Positions 44,120 to 53,539 of a DNA stretch of 64,000 nt are shown piece by piece (position 1 is the first letter of the stretch; the number at the start of each line of letters is the position of its first letter). Origin of the DNA: Microbulbifer sp. THAF38 (GTDB lineage: Bacteria; Pseudomonadota; Gammaproteobacteria; Pseudomonadales; Cellvibrionaceae). The translations under genes were made by a program, and so were the position numbers. The DNA is taken from positions 2,243,001 through 2,307,000 of the forward strand of contig NZ_CP045369.1 of the NCBI RefSeq assembly GCF_009363535.1. The letters run 5' to 3'. The notes beneath the pieces are model-generated. The model searched no databases. It saw only the letters and a program-made list of their open reading frames with translations, and had not been told where the DNA came from.

Positions 44120-45856
44120 ATGGAAGATATACACGCACTCATTCCCGTCATTACTTTACTGCTCCTCGGTGTATTGGCGATCATTTTGATGCGCCCTCTC
44201 AGGTTGAGCCCGATTGTCGGCTATCTCATTGCGGGCCTGGCTGTGGGGCCCCATGCCCTGGATCTGATCCCGGAGAGCAATACCACCCACCTGCTAGCGG
44301 AACTTGGTGTTGTTTTCCTGCTGTTTGATATAGGCCTCCATTTTTCCCTATCGAATATCTGGGATGCCCGACGGGATATTTTCATTCTGGGTCCTCTGCA
44401 GATTCTACTTTGCGGAGCCGCTTTTGCCGGTATTGCGTTAGCTCTGGGGGTTTCCCCGGCCTATGCCGGGGTCATTGGAGGCGCGCTTGCACTTTCATCG
44501 ACGGCCGTCGTGGTGCAAAGCCTTACAGAGAGGGGGCAACAAGACTGCCCCGTTGGCCGCACCGGAACAGCGGTGCTGATTTTTCAGGATATCTGTGCAA
44601 TTTTCCTGCTGGTAATGGCGAGTTCACTGGAGGGTGGCAGCTCACCCTCATCTCACAATGCCCTGACAGCAGAAATCCTTTCCGCCATTGCAAAATCTGT
44701 GGTCGCATTTGTTGCCGCCGCCCTGCTAGGACGCTATGCCATCCGACCACTATTCGGGCTGTTATCCAAAACCAGGAATGAAGAGGTGTTCACGGCCATG
44801 GCGCTTCTGGTCGTCCTCGCCACAGCGGCCGGCACAGGAGCGGTGGGATTGTCCCTGACATTGGGGGCGTTTCTGGGAGGCATGATGATCAGTGAGACCC
44901 CCTATCGCCATGTGATCCAAACCGAAGCGAAGCCCTTTCGTAATTTACTGCTGGCATTTTTCTTTATAACCGTGGGCATGTCCCTGGACTGGCGCATCCT
45001 GTTAGATCAGTGGGCAAAAATTATCCTCTTTATCTTAATTCTGATGGCGGTCAAAGTCTTTCTAGTGGCCCTGGCGGCACGGGCCTGTGGCTGGTCCCTG
45101 CCCGGCTCGTTGCAATTGGGGTCTCTGTTGGCACAAGGCAGTGAATTTGTCTTCGTTATTATTGCTATGCCTCTCGCCCGTGAATCACTGGGGGAGCAGG
45201 CCGTTGGGATTGTCATCACCGGGGTGGCCGCCAGTTTAGCGCTCACCCCAACACTGTCGAATCTAGGAAATCGATTAGGAAAGTATCTGTGGAGGCGCTC
45301 ATCCTCTAAGACACCCAGCCATGAATCCAAGCCAGTCACATCAACAGCACCCGTGGTGATTTTTGGTATGGACGAGGTTGGACGTCTGGTTGCCGATGCC
45401 CTAGAAGCTCAAAAAATAGACTACGATGCCATCGAGATGGACTATGACCGGTTTCTCAAAGCTAGTGCCGATGGTTATCCGGTGGCTTTTGGGGACCTGG
45501 CCGATATCCGCATGATGGAAACCTTCCAGTATGCCGAGCGTGCAGCCATTGTTATCACCATTGTTCGCTATGAGTTATCCAAAGCACTAAAACCTGTTGT
45601 TTCCGCACGCTACCCCAATTTAAAGCGCTTTGTTTCTGTCGATGGTGATAGCGACCTAGAACGCTTCAAATCTCTCGGTATGTATCCAGTGGTCAATAGG
45701 AGCATTCCCCGAGGGCTGGACCTGGCTGCGGCAGTGCTACATTCACAGGGCGTAGATGATAAGAAAATCAAAACCTGGATCGAGCGCCGTCAACAACGTG
45801 ACCTGGATAGCCATGATATTGCCAGTAACACCAAAGGGCGATCACAGGCTCGCTGA
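44120..45856 (+). CDS. CPA2-family monovalent cation:proton antiporter (KefB/KefC-like)
   Basis: A 578-residue inner-membrane antiporter. The first 390 residues contain about twelve helices of the Na+/H+ exchanger fold (for example IVGYLIAGLAVGPHALDLIP). A TrkA-N/RCK nucleotide-binding domain follows (about 408-530, VVIFGMDEVGRLVADAL). It probably exports K+ in exchange for protons, gated by NAD(H) or a glutathione-type ligand. No KefF/KefG ancillary subunit is adjacent. Role in cytoplasmic pH and K+ balance is inferred from the family. Confidence 0.92.
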   Translation: MEDIHALIPVITLLLLGVLAIILMRPLRLSPIVGYLIAGLAVGPHALDLIPESNTTHLLAELGVVFLLFDIGLHFSLSNIWDARRDIFILGPLQILLCGAAFAGIALALGVSPAYAGVIGGALALSSTAVVVQSLTERGQQDCPVGRTGTAVLIFQDICAIFLLVMASSLEGGSSPSSHNALTAEILSAIAKSVVAFVAAALLGRYAIRPLFGLLSKTRNEEVFTAMALLVVLATAAGTGAVGLSLTLGAFLGGMMISETPYRHVIQTEAKPFRNLLLAFFFITVGMSLDWRILLDQWAKIILFILILMAVKVFLVALAARACGWSLPGSLQLGSLLAQGSEFVFVIIAMPLARESLGEQAVGIVITGVAASLALTPTLSNLGNRLGKYLWRRSSSKTPSHESKPVTSTAPVVIFGMDEVGRLVADALEAQKIDYDAIEMDYDRFLKASADGYPVAFGDLADIRMMETFQYAERAAIVITIVRYELSKALKPVVSARYPNLKRFVSVDGDSDLERFKSLGMYPVVNRSIPRGLDLAAAVLHSQGVDDKKIKTWIERRQQRDLDSHDIASNTKGRSQAR

Positions 45857-45874
45857 ATGCTCATCCGGTATTGC

Positions 45875-45904
45875 AGCCCTGCTTAGCCCAAACGAGCCAG
45901 GGCT
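45875..45904. terminator. Candidate stem-loop between convergent antiporter and SDR genes
   Basis: AGCCCTG (45875-45881) is complementary to CAGGGCT (45898-45904), a 7-bp stem with a 16-base loop, in the 26-base gap between convergent genes and overlapping the SDR 3' end. There is no U-tract, so this is tentative. Confidence 0.3.
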
Positions 45905-46518
45905 TCATCAATTGGAGTGTCTCCCGCTATAAATTCAAATACCGCACCGATCGTTTTTGGTTCAGACAGGGACGCGGCGATAACCTCTGCAACATCAGCT
46001 CGGCTAATCTCCGCGTCAGTGTCCTCAAATGAGTCATCTATACGAATAGCTCCTGTTTCTGCCGTATCCTTAAGGGCACCCGGTCGCAAAATCGTGTAGT
46101 CCAGACCGCTCTTTTGCATATGAACATCGGCTGCGAGCTTAGCTTTTAGATATGGTTGCAAATTTTCCGGGCCCTGCTCAGGGCGCCCGGCAAAAATAGA
46201 ACTCAGCAAGATAAATCGCGGAACATCAGCATTTTTCGCTGTATCACAAAGGTGGATAGCCCCATCCCTATCCACCGATTCGAGGGCTTTCCCTTTTGAG
46301 CCTGCAACAAAAACCACTGCGTCTCGTTGCTCAACGGCTTTAGCTAGAGACTCCTTATCGGTGAGATCCGCAAGAACGGCTTCTGCGCCGGCTTTGCGCA
46401 GGGCGTCCTGTTGAGACTCCTTGCGTACCATGCCGGCTACTTCGTAGCCCCGTTCGATTAATTTATCGACGAGTATTTGGCCGATAGCACCATTAGCGCC
46501 GGCAACAAGTATTTTCAT
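45883..46518 (-). CDS. Atypical SDR, NAD(P)-binding (YwnB/YhfK-like)
   Basis: A 211-residue Rossmann-fold protein of the NAD(P)H-binding atypical SDR group. It has the nucleotide loop GANGAIG at residues 7-13, a downstream acidic/basic pair (MVRKESQQ), and the LLSSIFAG and TILRPGAL segments usual in this family. Members act as NAD(P)H sensors or quinone/flavin reductases; the substrate is unknown. GGAG lies just before the ATG. It is followed upstream by the aldehyde dehydrogenase on the same strand, 102 bases away. Confidence 0.87.
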   Translation of the reverse strand: MKILVAGANGAIGQILVDKLIERGYEVAGMVRKESQQDALRKAGAEAVLADLTDKESLAKAVEQRDAVVFVAGSKGKALESVDRDGAIHLCDTAKNADVPRFILLSSIFAGRPEQGPENLQPYLKAKLAADVHMQKSGLDYTILRPGALKDTAETGAIRIDDSFEDTDAEISRADVAEVIAASLSEPKTIGAVFEFIAGDTPIDEALARLG

Positions 46519-46620
46519 CGGAGTCTCCAGACAAACGTTTTAACGGTCTCGATTGAGTAGCTATTAAGATTGCAGCAGTCCTCACAATCTCACGAGAGGT
46601 AGCTGGGCAAGGCAACGCTC

Positions 46621-47994
46621 TCAATTAAAGTGTCGTATCAATTTCTGGTTCACAAATTCCTTGATGCCCAACTCACCCAACTCGCGGCCATAACCGGATT
46701 TCTTGACTCCGCCCATTGGCATGCTCGCATAGCTTGAGGCCACATGATTCACAAAGGCCGTACCACACTCCAGCTCTTCGGCTACACGCTGCCCTCGCTT
46801 ATGATCCTTGGTATAGACCGATCCCCCCAAGCCAAAGCGGCTATCATTGGCCATCTCGATAGCCGCTTTCTCATCCTTTACCACCCAAACACAGGCAATT
46901 GGGCCAAATAGTTCTTCCTCTGCCGCGGGTGAGCCCGCGGGTATATCCGTTAATATCCCGGGCTCAATAAAGGCTCCGTTGCGTTTCCCCCCCACTAGCA
47001 AATGCGCTCCGGCCGCAACCGATTTACTGACCTGCTCCTCCAGGTGTTCCGCCGCTTTTTCGGTACATAAAGGCCCATAGTCGGTAGTGTCTTTAAGAGG
47101 ATCACCGGGTTTTAACTCTTTAAACAACTTGGTGACCCGCCCCAGGAATTCATCGGCAATCGGTTCGGTTAAGATGATTCTCTTGGCGGCCAGGCAAATC
47201 TGGCCACAGTTGCCAAGCTTGCCCTCCACAAATCGCTCTACGGTCAAATCCATATCCGCATCTTCGAGTACAATAAATGGATCGACACCCCCCAGTTCCA
47301 TCACAGTTTTCTTGACATTGCGACCAGCTTGTTCCGCCACCTTTGCGCCTGCGTCATTACTACCGGTAAAAGAAATCCCTTTTACCCGGTCATCATCGAT
47401 AATCGGTGCAGCACCGGCAGAAGTGATTGGCAGATTAGTGTAGACCCCCTTGGGGACACCAGCATCGAATAATAATTGCTCAAATGCTTCGGCACACTGG
47501 GGGACATTAGAGGCGTGTTTGGTGAGCACTACATTGCCGGCAATTAAGTTTGCAGCGGTAAAGCGGGAAGGTTGATAGAAGGGAAAGTTCCACGGCTGGA
47601 TACCATAAACAACCCCCAGAGGCTGGAATACCAAAGTTCCCTCCCCTTCCCGGGTAGATAGCTGCTGTGGTGCTAAAATATTTTCCCCTTCGTCTGCATA
47701 GTAATCAAAAATCTCCGCACAAAGCGCTAATTCACCCAGGCCATCACTCATTTTCTTGCCCATCTCTTGAGCCATTAACCGAGCCAATGTATCGCTGCGC
47801 TGCTCGAACAACTCACTCGCGCGTTTGAGTATTGAGGCCCGCTCACTAAAACTGCGGGCACTCCACTCTGCGAAAGCGTTATCAGCTCGGCCTATTGCCT
47901 TATCGAGCTCTTCCCGACTCATCTCATGGAAAGTTTTTAGTGTTTCGCCATTCAATGGGTTGATTGAGATCAGAGGACGCTTGGACTTGGCCAT
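46621..47994 (-). CDS. NAD(P)-dependent succinate-semialdehyde dehydrogenase (Sad/YneI type)
   Basis: A 457-residue aldehyde dehydrogenase of the short Sad type. Catalytic residues are E233 (MELGG) and C267 (GQICLAAKR), with the cofactor strand FTGSNDAGAKVAEQAG and the C-terminal MPMGGVKKSGYGRELG. It oxidises succinate semialdehyde, or a similar aldehyde, to the acid with NAD(P). No GABA aminotransferase is nearby, so the physiological substrate is uncertain. It has its own start and a 320-base upstream gap. Confidence 0.9.
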   Translation of the reverse strand: MAKSKRPLISINPLNGETLKTFHEMSREELDKAIGRADNAFAEWSARSFSERASILKRASELFEQRSDTLARLMAQEMGKKMSDGLGELALCAEIFDYYADEGENILAPQQLSTREGEGTLVFQPLGVVYGIQPWNFPFYQPSRFTAANLIAGNVVLTKHASNVPQCAEAFEQLLFDAGVPKGVYTNLPITSAGAAPIIDDDRVKGISFTGSNDAGAKVAEQAGRNVKKTVMELGGVDPFIVLEDADMDLTVERFVEGKLGNCGQICLAAKRIILTEPIADEFLGRVTKLFKELKPGDPLKDTTDYGPLCTEKAAEHLEEQVSKSVAAGAHLLVGGKRNGAFIEPGILTDIPAGSPAAEEELFGPIACVWVVKDEKAAIEMANDSRFGLGGSVYTKDHKRGQRVAEELECGTAFVNHVASSYASMPMGGVKKSGYGRELGELGIKEFVNQKLIRHFN

Positions 47995-48314
47995 AAAATG
48001 ACTCCCGGCGAATTACTGGATTTGACAGGCTGGACAAAACAGCTACTTACGCAAAGTTTGAAAGTAAGTGAAGCACCTGATGGGTCTCTGTGAGCTGCTA
48101 AAAACTGCAAGCGCTCAACAGCCATTCGAAGAAGCCCCTAGCTATCGAAAATAGCCAGGAGGTGCTTTTAGGTGCCTGGCCAAAGTGTAGTCGTTTATTC
48201 GCGGGGCCTGCCCAAAATCGCTCTTGTGAGTAAAGCCGGGCTTGTAATAGTATCCTCCTCGATTTTTATCCAGCATCCCTCACACAAGAACACCTGCTAA
48301 GCCCCAAGCCAACT
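47995..48314. other. Divergent intergenic region between aldehyde dehydrogenase and CLCA_X-like gene
   Basis: About 320 bases that must contain both outward promoters. A small hairpin (GCTAT-CGAAA-ATAGC) is visible near 48140-48155. No operator or small gene is convincing. Confidence 0.4.
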
Positions 48315-49097
48315 ATGGTAGCCAATCGCCAATTTTATCGACGTGGTCCCGATTTACGTGGTAGTGACCAGTTATCCTTTGTTGATGTTAGAAAGCGTTT
48401 TGGCTTTAGGTCCATAGCGGTTGGGCGTTGGGTGACAACAGAAGAGCGCGATCGGGCTGCGGGTTTGTTTTTTGACGCCCTTTGCGACTTGATGGTCATC
48501 CTGCAGGGACCTGAAGTGCTTATCTCCCTGCGTGGATCCCTTTCCTTCCAATACGGCATTGGCGGGCGCCCGGGAATCTCTGCTTTCTATGATCCCTCCG
48601 CAAAATCATTCTCCCTGGCTAAGAATGCCGGCCCAGGTGCTATTGCCCATGAATGGTTCCATGCACTGGATCATTATCTCGCGCAAAAGGCCTTCAGCGA
48701 TACATCAGGCAATATATATGCTTCAGAAGCCTGGCTGCACAATGCCACACCGGTACCGCATCCACTAAATGATCGCCTTTTTGCTTGCTTTAAAACCATT
48801 ATGCTCGATGAGGAAGGTAGTAACCCCAGTGACTTGGTAAGGGCTTCTGTAATATCCGACAAAACCAATAAATATCTTTATTACAGCAAGCCAGTTGAAC
48901 TGTGTGCTCGCGCTTTTGAGGCGTTTGTGCAGGACGCCAGTATTAGCAACAACTTCCTGGTCGCGGGCACTAAAGCCAGTGAAGAAGCCCAGCGGGGGCT
49001 CTACCCTGCAGGGAGACAAAGGCAAAGGATAAATCAGGCTTTTACCGAGTATTTTACTTACTTGGGCAGGGCTTTGTGGGCAGATATAGGAAGATGA
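48315..49097 (+). CDS. CLCA_X-like protein with HExxH metallopeptidase motif
   Basis: A 260-residue protein. Its central segment AHEWFHALDHYL has HExxH at H112-H116 followed by D119-H120, and the preceding SLRGSLSFQYGIGGRPG resembles a family labelled CLCA_X in gammaproteobacteria and the LPD1 domain of large phage/ICE polyvalent proteins. A zinc-dependent protease activity is plausible but unproven. No signal peptide is seen, so it is probably cytoplasmic. It is convergent with the PsiE-like gene. Confidence 0.75.
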   Translation: MVANRQFYRRGPDLRGSDQLSFVDVRKRFGFRSIAVGRWVTTEERDRAAGLFFDALCDLMVILQGPEVLISLRGSLSFQYGIGGRPGISAFYDPSAKSFSLAKNAGPGAIAHEWFHALDHYLAQKAFSDTSGNIYASEAWLHNATPVPHPLNDRLFACFKTIMLDEEGSNPSDLVRASVISDKTNKYLYYSKPVELCARAFEAFVQDASISNNFLVAGTKASEEAQRGLYPAGRQRQRINQAFTEYFTYLGRALWADIGR

Positions 49098-49166
49098 GGC
49101 AGATGCAAGAGGAGGCTTGGGGCGCCTGCAAATCGACACCCCACACAAGTTTTCTAAGATCTGTTG

Positions 49167-49634
49167 CTATTCAGACATCAACTTTTCGCGCTGATAAACC
49201 AAAATAGAACAAATGCGAAGCGCTCCCAGCACAAATATAAATGCGGAAAATGCGTAGAGCATCTCGGCTTTGATTTCATGCTTAAATAGTGCAATCAATA
49301 TTTCTCGAAGCACAAAGACGATTGCCGCATCAACAATAAATGTAAGCCTGAGCTTATGGGTGTGAAAATACTCTATAAGCGATCTGGACAACTCTATTAA
49401 TACATATAAGGTCAAAACATCCGTTATGATGTCTATGTAATGACCAGTAATGCCTTCAAAATTAAAAAGTTTCCATGTCGTTAAAAATAGTTGAAGTGTC
49501 CCCGCTGCTATCCCAACAATGATAAAGACAAGAATGATCCCAAAAACTACGTCTACTGATTTATCAAAATAAATCTTGATTTTCTCACTAATCATCGAGT
49601 CTTTCACTTTTGAGTTTTGCTCGGAACTTAGCAT
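49167..49634 (-). CDS. PsiE-family (phosphate-starvation-inducible) membrane protein
   Basis: A 155-residue protein with four membrane helices (about 28-50, 65-85, 97-115 and 122-145). It has the PsiE pattern around LTLYVLIELSRSLIEYFHTH and the VDAAIVFVLREILIALF helix. The role of PsiE is unknown beyond phosphate-linked expression in E. coli. No pho box was identified here. An internal start after the first 14 residues (MISEKIKIYF) is also possible. Confidence 0.82.
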   Translation of the reverse strand: MLSSEQNSKVKDSMISEKIKIYFDKSVDVVFGIILVFIIVGIAAGTLQLFLTTWKLFNFEGITGHYIDIITDVLTLYVLIELSRSLIEYFHTHKLRLTFIVDAAIVFVLREILIALFKHEIKAEMLYAFSAFIFVLGALRICSILVYQREKLMSE

Positions 49635-50209
49635 AAGTAACCCTTGAAAGGCTTAGAGCCAAAAAGATATCAATTTTAAATGCGTTTTTTATCTGCCCTA
49701 TTCCTATAAAGCTTCTGTGTTGTATAACTTTCGAGCAGAATAGCTTTAAGCAGAACCGCTGCAGCGGGTGCTCTAGGGCGGGGCAATAATCGCACAAACT
49801 TTAAGTTCAAACTACAGCTTCACCATCCCCCTGCCATAAGAACTGCTGGAACGGTGATCTTCAGTTAGCTAATGAATTTTTAGTCGCACAGAAGTTGGTG
49901 AGGGGGAATACAAACGGGCTTCACCGGTGGCCGAAGATTTATAAAGCGCTTCTACAACTTTCGCCTTCGTATAAATGGATTGATGCTTGCGCTGCTCGCC
50001 AACTCAAGCAACTCAAGCAACTACAGCACAAAACCCAGAAGCCCAAAGCCAGAAGTGCAAAACCCAGAAACTAGTAAGTTTCTGGGTCTCAGGGGGATTC
50101 ACAGCCTGAAAGAAAGTTTCCGCTTTTCACCAAAGTTCGCTGTAATGTGCGAATCGCCCTAGAAGCCCTGAGAAACTCATCTCCCAAAGAAAAGGGTTTT
50201 CTGAGTGAA
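49635..50209. other. Intergenic region containing the ectR terminator
   Basis: A 575-base gene-free stretch. It includes a short tandem of the nonamer AACTCAAGC (about 50003-50022), repeated CCCAGAA-type sequence, and the strong hairpin at 50062-50087 annotated separately. I see no gene or RNA motif I can name. Confidence 0.5.
50058..50087 (-). terminator. Rho-independent-like terminator of ectR
   Basis: ACCCAGAAACT (50062-50072) and AGTTTCTGGGT (50077-50087) form a perfect 11-bp stem with a 4-base loop. Read on the minus strand it is followed by TTTTGC, a short U-tract. It lies about 120 bases beyond the ectR stop, in the correct orientation. Confidence 0.6.
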
Positions 50210-50749
50210 CTACTTCGCTTTCTTGTCGGTTAGATCGGCACTTTCAGGGTAGGCGCCGGACTTTTCAATAGCGGCTCCCTGCCTATCCAAAACCCCGATA
50301 TCCAATACCGGAGAGGCATCAATATGTTGGGCATCCATCATTTGGGCTACACGCTGCAGTGAGGCAATGATCATACTTTGCTCCCAATCTTTGAGGTCAC
50401 CGAACTGACGAGCAAACTGATCCTGGAGCGGAATGGGTGCATCTCGCAATGTTTCAGCGGCTTGTTCCGTCAGGTAGGCATGCACTTTGCGCTTGTCCGA
50501 CTGAGAGCGCTGCCGAAAGACAAGTCCCCTTTTCTCCAGGCGATCCAGAATATTGGTTACCGTCGCCTGGCTGAGGCTCACCTCGTTGGCCAGTTCGCCA
50601 ATGGTTACCTCGCCCTTATTGCGTATGGCCTGTAGTAATAAAACTTGTGGCGCGGTCAGTCCTGTTGTTTTGGCGAGATGCTTGGAGTGCAGGTCTGTCG
50701 CTCTTATCACACGCCGCAGGGCCACTAACACTTGTTCAATGCTGTTCAA
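50210..50749 (-). CDS. ectR: MarR-family regulator, probable ectoine-gene repressor EctR
   Basis: A 179-residue winged-helix MarR protein. The recognition region is about residues 45-95 (TIGELANEVSLSQATVTNIL, then the wing RSQSDKRKVHAYLT). In halotolerant methylotrophs and marine bacteria a MarR protein encoded divergently from ectABC represses it at low salt (EctR1). The divergent position here, 453 bases from ectA, supports the same role, but this is inference from context. The extra C-terminal 30 residues are polar and probably unstructured. Confidence 0.85.
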   Translation of the reverse strand: MNSIEQVLVALRRVIRATDLHSKHLAKTTGLTAPQVLLLQAIRNKGEVTIGELANEVSLSQATVTNILDRLEKRGLVFRQRSQSDKRKVHAYLTEQAAETLRDAPIPLQDQFARQFGDLKDWEQSMIIASLQRVAQMMDAQHIDASPVLDIGVLDRQGAAIEKSGAYPESADLTDKKAK

Positions 50750-51202
50750 AGCTACCTCTCAATCCCAGAGTCAGTCAGAGTGAATATGATGATTATATAG
50801 ATGACACACTTCATAGCTAAGCGCTTTGAGCTCAGCTCCTGGAAAAGTCGGATTCAGGAAGTCAATTCTGAAGAGTTAAATCTTTATTGAGCTGTTTTTT
50901 GCTCAATAAGTGATCATGCCAAAAGCTAAAAATTGAGCAACTTTTCCCCCTGACTAGCCATTCAGTCAAAGAGCAAAGTCCTATTTTTGAGTAAACCCTC
51001 CTAGGCATGCCGGTGCATTTAGGCCAAGTACTGCCTCTTAGTCTGTGCTCATAGTACTGGACTTTGCATTTCATTCGTGTACGATATTTAGCGTTCAAAA
51101 CATTTTTTACAGAAAGGTTTATCGAAAAAGCTCAAATAAGCGCCTTAAATAGCATATTTGTATGATTTTCAACCTTTCTAATGTTTAGACGTGTAATTTT
51201 GT
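50750..51202. promoter_or_regulatory. ectR-ectA divergent control region with repeated TTGAGC half-sites
   Basis: The hexamer TTGAGC or its complement GCTCAA occurs five times: 50826-50831, 50887-50892, 50901-50906, 50933-50938 and 51130-51135. Two copies form a perfect 9-bp dyad, TTATTGAGC at 50884-50892 and GCTCAATAA at 50901-50909, with an 8-base spacer. This is far more than expected by chance in 450 bases and suggests a regulator target, EctR or another factor. A TATGAT at 51161-51166 could be a -10 element for ectA, but the matching -35 is poor. Confidence 0.5.
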
Positions 51203-51736
51203 TTGGCCGAATGGGAAGATTTTTTGTCTAGATTAGAAAATATTTCACTAAGACCCCCGCTTCTCGAGGATGGCATGGCGGTGTACCGCCTGATTGAGAG
51301 CTGCCCTCCACTGGATACCAATTCCAGCTACTGCAACCTCCTTCAGTGCAGCCACTTTTCAAGCACCTCCGTCATTGCGGAAGTAGAAAACGACCCCCTA
51401 GGCTTTATCTCCGGCCATATTATCCCCGAGCGCAAAGACACTCTTTTCATCTGGCAGGTTGCCGTTTCTGAGCGCGCACGCGGTGCGGGTCTGGCTTCAC
51501 GCATGCTGCAAGACATCCTCAGTCGCCCTATCTGCCAGTCGGTCAAATATCTCGAAACGACAATCACCAAGAACAATCACGCTTCCTGGGCCCTCTTCAA
51601 AAGGGCTGCTCAGAAGCTATCTGCCGACCTTCACTCCTCAGAGTGGATGAACAGCCAAGTCCACTTTGATGGACAGCATGACTCGGAACACCTTGTTCGT
51701 ATCGGGCCTTTCACTCACAAAACCAACATTCAGTAA
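51203..51736 (+). CDS. ectA: L-2,4-diaminobutyrate acetyltransferase EctA
   Basis: A 177-residue GNAT acetyltransferase, second step of ectoine synthesis (acetyl-CoA plus diaminobutyrate to N-gamma-acetyl-diaminobutyrate). Seen are YRLIESCPPLDTNSSY near the substrate site and the acetyl-CoA loop SERARGAGLASRML, ending with the conserved HDSEHLVRIGPF. There is no ATG near the 5' end. The frame starts at TTG 51203, and a second TTG at 51224 has GGGAAG five bases upstream, so the start is uncertain. ectB follows after nine bases. Confidence 0.94.
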   Translation: MAEWEDFLSRLENISLRPPLLEDGMAVYRLIESCPPLDTNSSYCNLLQCSHFSSTSVIAEVENDPLGFISGHIIPERKDTLFIWQVAVSERARGAGLASRMLQDILSRPICQSVKYLETTITKNNHASWALFKRAAQKLSADLHSSEWMNSQVHFDGQHDSEHLVRIGPFTHKTNIQ

Positions 51737-51745
51737 GAGTAAAAA

Positions 51746-53041
51746 ATGAAAATTTTTGATGAGATTGAATCTGAAGTGCAAAGCTATGCCCGCTCCTTCC
51801 CGCGGGTTTTCAGTCGCGCTAAAGGCGAATTAATGTGGGACGAGGAGGGGAACCAGTATCTCGACTTCCTCGCCGGCGCCGGTACCCTGAATTACGGGCA
51901 CAACAACCCGATCTTCAAAGAAGTGCTGCTGGATTACATTCAGGCGGACGGTATCACCCACGGCTTGGATATGCATACCAAGGCGAAAGGAGAATTCCTG
52001 CAGGCGCTGAATGAGAAGATCCTAAAGCCCCGCAATATGGAGTATGTGGTTCAGTTTACTGGCCCCACTGGTACCAATGCGGTGGAAGCGGCGATGAAAA
52101 TTGCCCGCAATGTCACCGGCCAGCAGAATATCGTGACCTTTACCAACGGCTTTCATGGCGTGAGCCTGGGCTCTCTGGCCGCCACGGGTAACTCACACCA
52201 TAGAGATGCCGCTGGCGTGAGCCTGAATGGCACCCATCGAATGCCATTCGATGGCTACCTCGGGGAAAACATTGATACCACCGAGTACCTCGACAAGGTG
52301 CTTTCCGACTCCAGTAGCGGTATCAATTCACCGGCCGCGGTGATTGTTGAAACCGTACAGGGTGAAGGCGGCATTAACGTCGCAAGTGCCGAGTGGCTGC
52401 GCAATCTCCAAAGCGTATGTAGAAAGCACGGTCTGCTGTTTATTGTTGATGATATCCAGGCTGGCTGTGGTCGCACAGGCGATTACTTTAGCTTTGAAGA
52501 AGCCGGCATTGAGCCGGATATCATCACACTGTCCAAATCCCTCGGTGGGTACGGCCTACCCTTCGCCGTTGTGCTAATGAAGCCTGAACTGGATCAGTGG
52601 AAACCCGGCGAGCACAACGGTACTTTCCGCGGAAACAATCTGGCCTTCGTTACGGCGAAGTCCGCCATTGAACATTACTGGTCAGACGATAAGTTTTCCC
52701 AGGATATTAAGCGCAAAGGTAAATACATTGCCGAGCGCCTCGATAATATTGTCAGCAAGTATGGCGAGGGTCACTTCACCAGAAAAGGGCGCGGCATGTT
52801 CCAGGGAATTGATTGTGTAAGCGGTGAAATCGCCGGAAAAATCACACATTCCGCTTTCAAACAGGGGTTAATTATTGAAACAAGTGGCGCGGATGACCAT
52901 ATTGTTAAATTGTTATGCCCGCTGATTATCAGCGATCAAAATCTGGAAAAAGGCATCGACATCATTGAATCGGCTATCAAGGAAGTTTGTGCGGCCGAAG
53001 CGGATATGCCGGAAGAAAAGGTCTATTTCAAGGCCTGCTAG
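51746..53041 (+). CDS. ectB: Diaminobutyrate-2-oxoglutarate transaminase EctB
   Basis: A 431-residue class III, PLP-dependent aminotransferase that converts aspartate semialdehyde to L-2,4-diaminobutyrate with glutamate, the first committed step of ectoine synthesis. The cofactor lysine is K264 in SKSLGGYGLP. DDIQAGCGRTG upstream is the usual PLP-ring region, and the N-terminus FDEIESEVQSYARSFP is typical of EctB. Second gene of the ect operon. Confidence 0.96.
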   Translation: MKIFDEIESEVQSYARSFPRVFSRAKGELMWDEEGNQYLDFLAGAGTLNYGHNNPIFKEVLLDYIQADGITHGLDMHTKAKGEFLQALNEKILKPRNMEYVVQFTGPTGTNAVEAAMKIARNVTGQQNIVTFTNGFHGVSLGSLAATGNSHHRDAAGVSLNGTHRMPFDGYLGENIDTTEYLDKVLSDSSSGINSPAAVIVETVQGEGGINVASAEWLRNLQSVCRKHGLLFIVDDIQAGCGRTGDYFSFEEAGIEPDIITLSKSLGGYGLPFAVVLMKPELDQWKPGEHNGTFRGNNLAFVTAKSAIEHYWSDDKFSQDIKRKGKYIAERLDNIVSKYGEGHFTRKGRGMFQGIDCVSGEIAGKITHSAFKQGLIIETSGADDHIVKLLCPLIISDQNLEKGIDIIESAIKEVCAAEADMPEEKVYFKAC

Positions 53042-53134
53042 ACTTTAATTATTCAGGCAAACTCCGCGCCATAGCTTACGACTAAAGCAAATGGATAACG
53101 CGGACTGCCTGCACAAGACAAAGGTAGACTACCA

Positions 53135-53539
53135 ATGATCGTTAGAAATTTACCCGAAGCCAAAGACTCCAATCGAAGAATCGTCTCCCCGGATGGCAAC
53201 TGGGAAAGCACCCGCCTGCTATTGAAAGACGATAACATGGGCTTTTCTTTTCATATCACAACCATTTATGGCGGCGCAGATTTCCAAATGCACTACCAAA
53301 ACCACCTGGAGGCCGTTTATTGTATTTCTGGCCGCGGAGAGGTGGAAACCTTGGATGATGGAAAGAAACACCCTATTGAAGCAGGCACTATTTACATCCT
53401 TGATAAGCATGACAAGCATGTTTTACGGGCCTTCGAAGAAATGACTATGGCCTGTGTGTTTAATCCCCCGCTTCACGGCAAGGAAGTGCACAATGCTGAG
53501 GGCGCCTATGAACTTGGTGCCGACTCCATTGATGTATAA
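53135..53539 (+). CDS. ectC: L-ectoine synthase EctC
   Basis: A 134-residue cupin that closes the ring of N-gamma-acetyl-diaminobutyrate to ectoine. Residues matching the iron-binding set known for EctC (Glu57, Tyr85, His93 in the characterised enzyme) are E59, Y87 and H95 here. AAAGG lies at good spacing before the ATG. It is third in the operon, 93 bases after ectB. No ectoine hydroxylase gene (ectD) is in the window, so hydroxyectoine is not predicted from it. Confidence 0.96.
   Translation: MIVRNLPEAKDSNRRIVSPDGNWESTRLLLKDDNMGFSFHITTIYGGADFQMHYQNHLEAVYCISGRGEVETLDDGKKHPIEAGTIYILDKHDKHVLRAFEEMTMACVFNPPLHGKEVHNAEGAYELGADSIDV

Noticed and set aside
50003..50022. CRISPR-like or tandem repeat
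   Set aside because: Only two adjacent nonamers, AACTCAAGC; no spacers, no cas genes.
50862..51098. 78-codon minus-strand frame between ectR and ectA
   Set aside because: Lies across the regulatory repeats, no ribosome site, cysteine- and arginine-rich random-looking translation.
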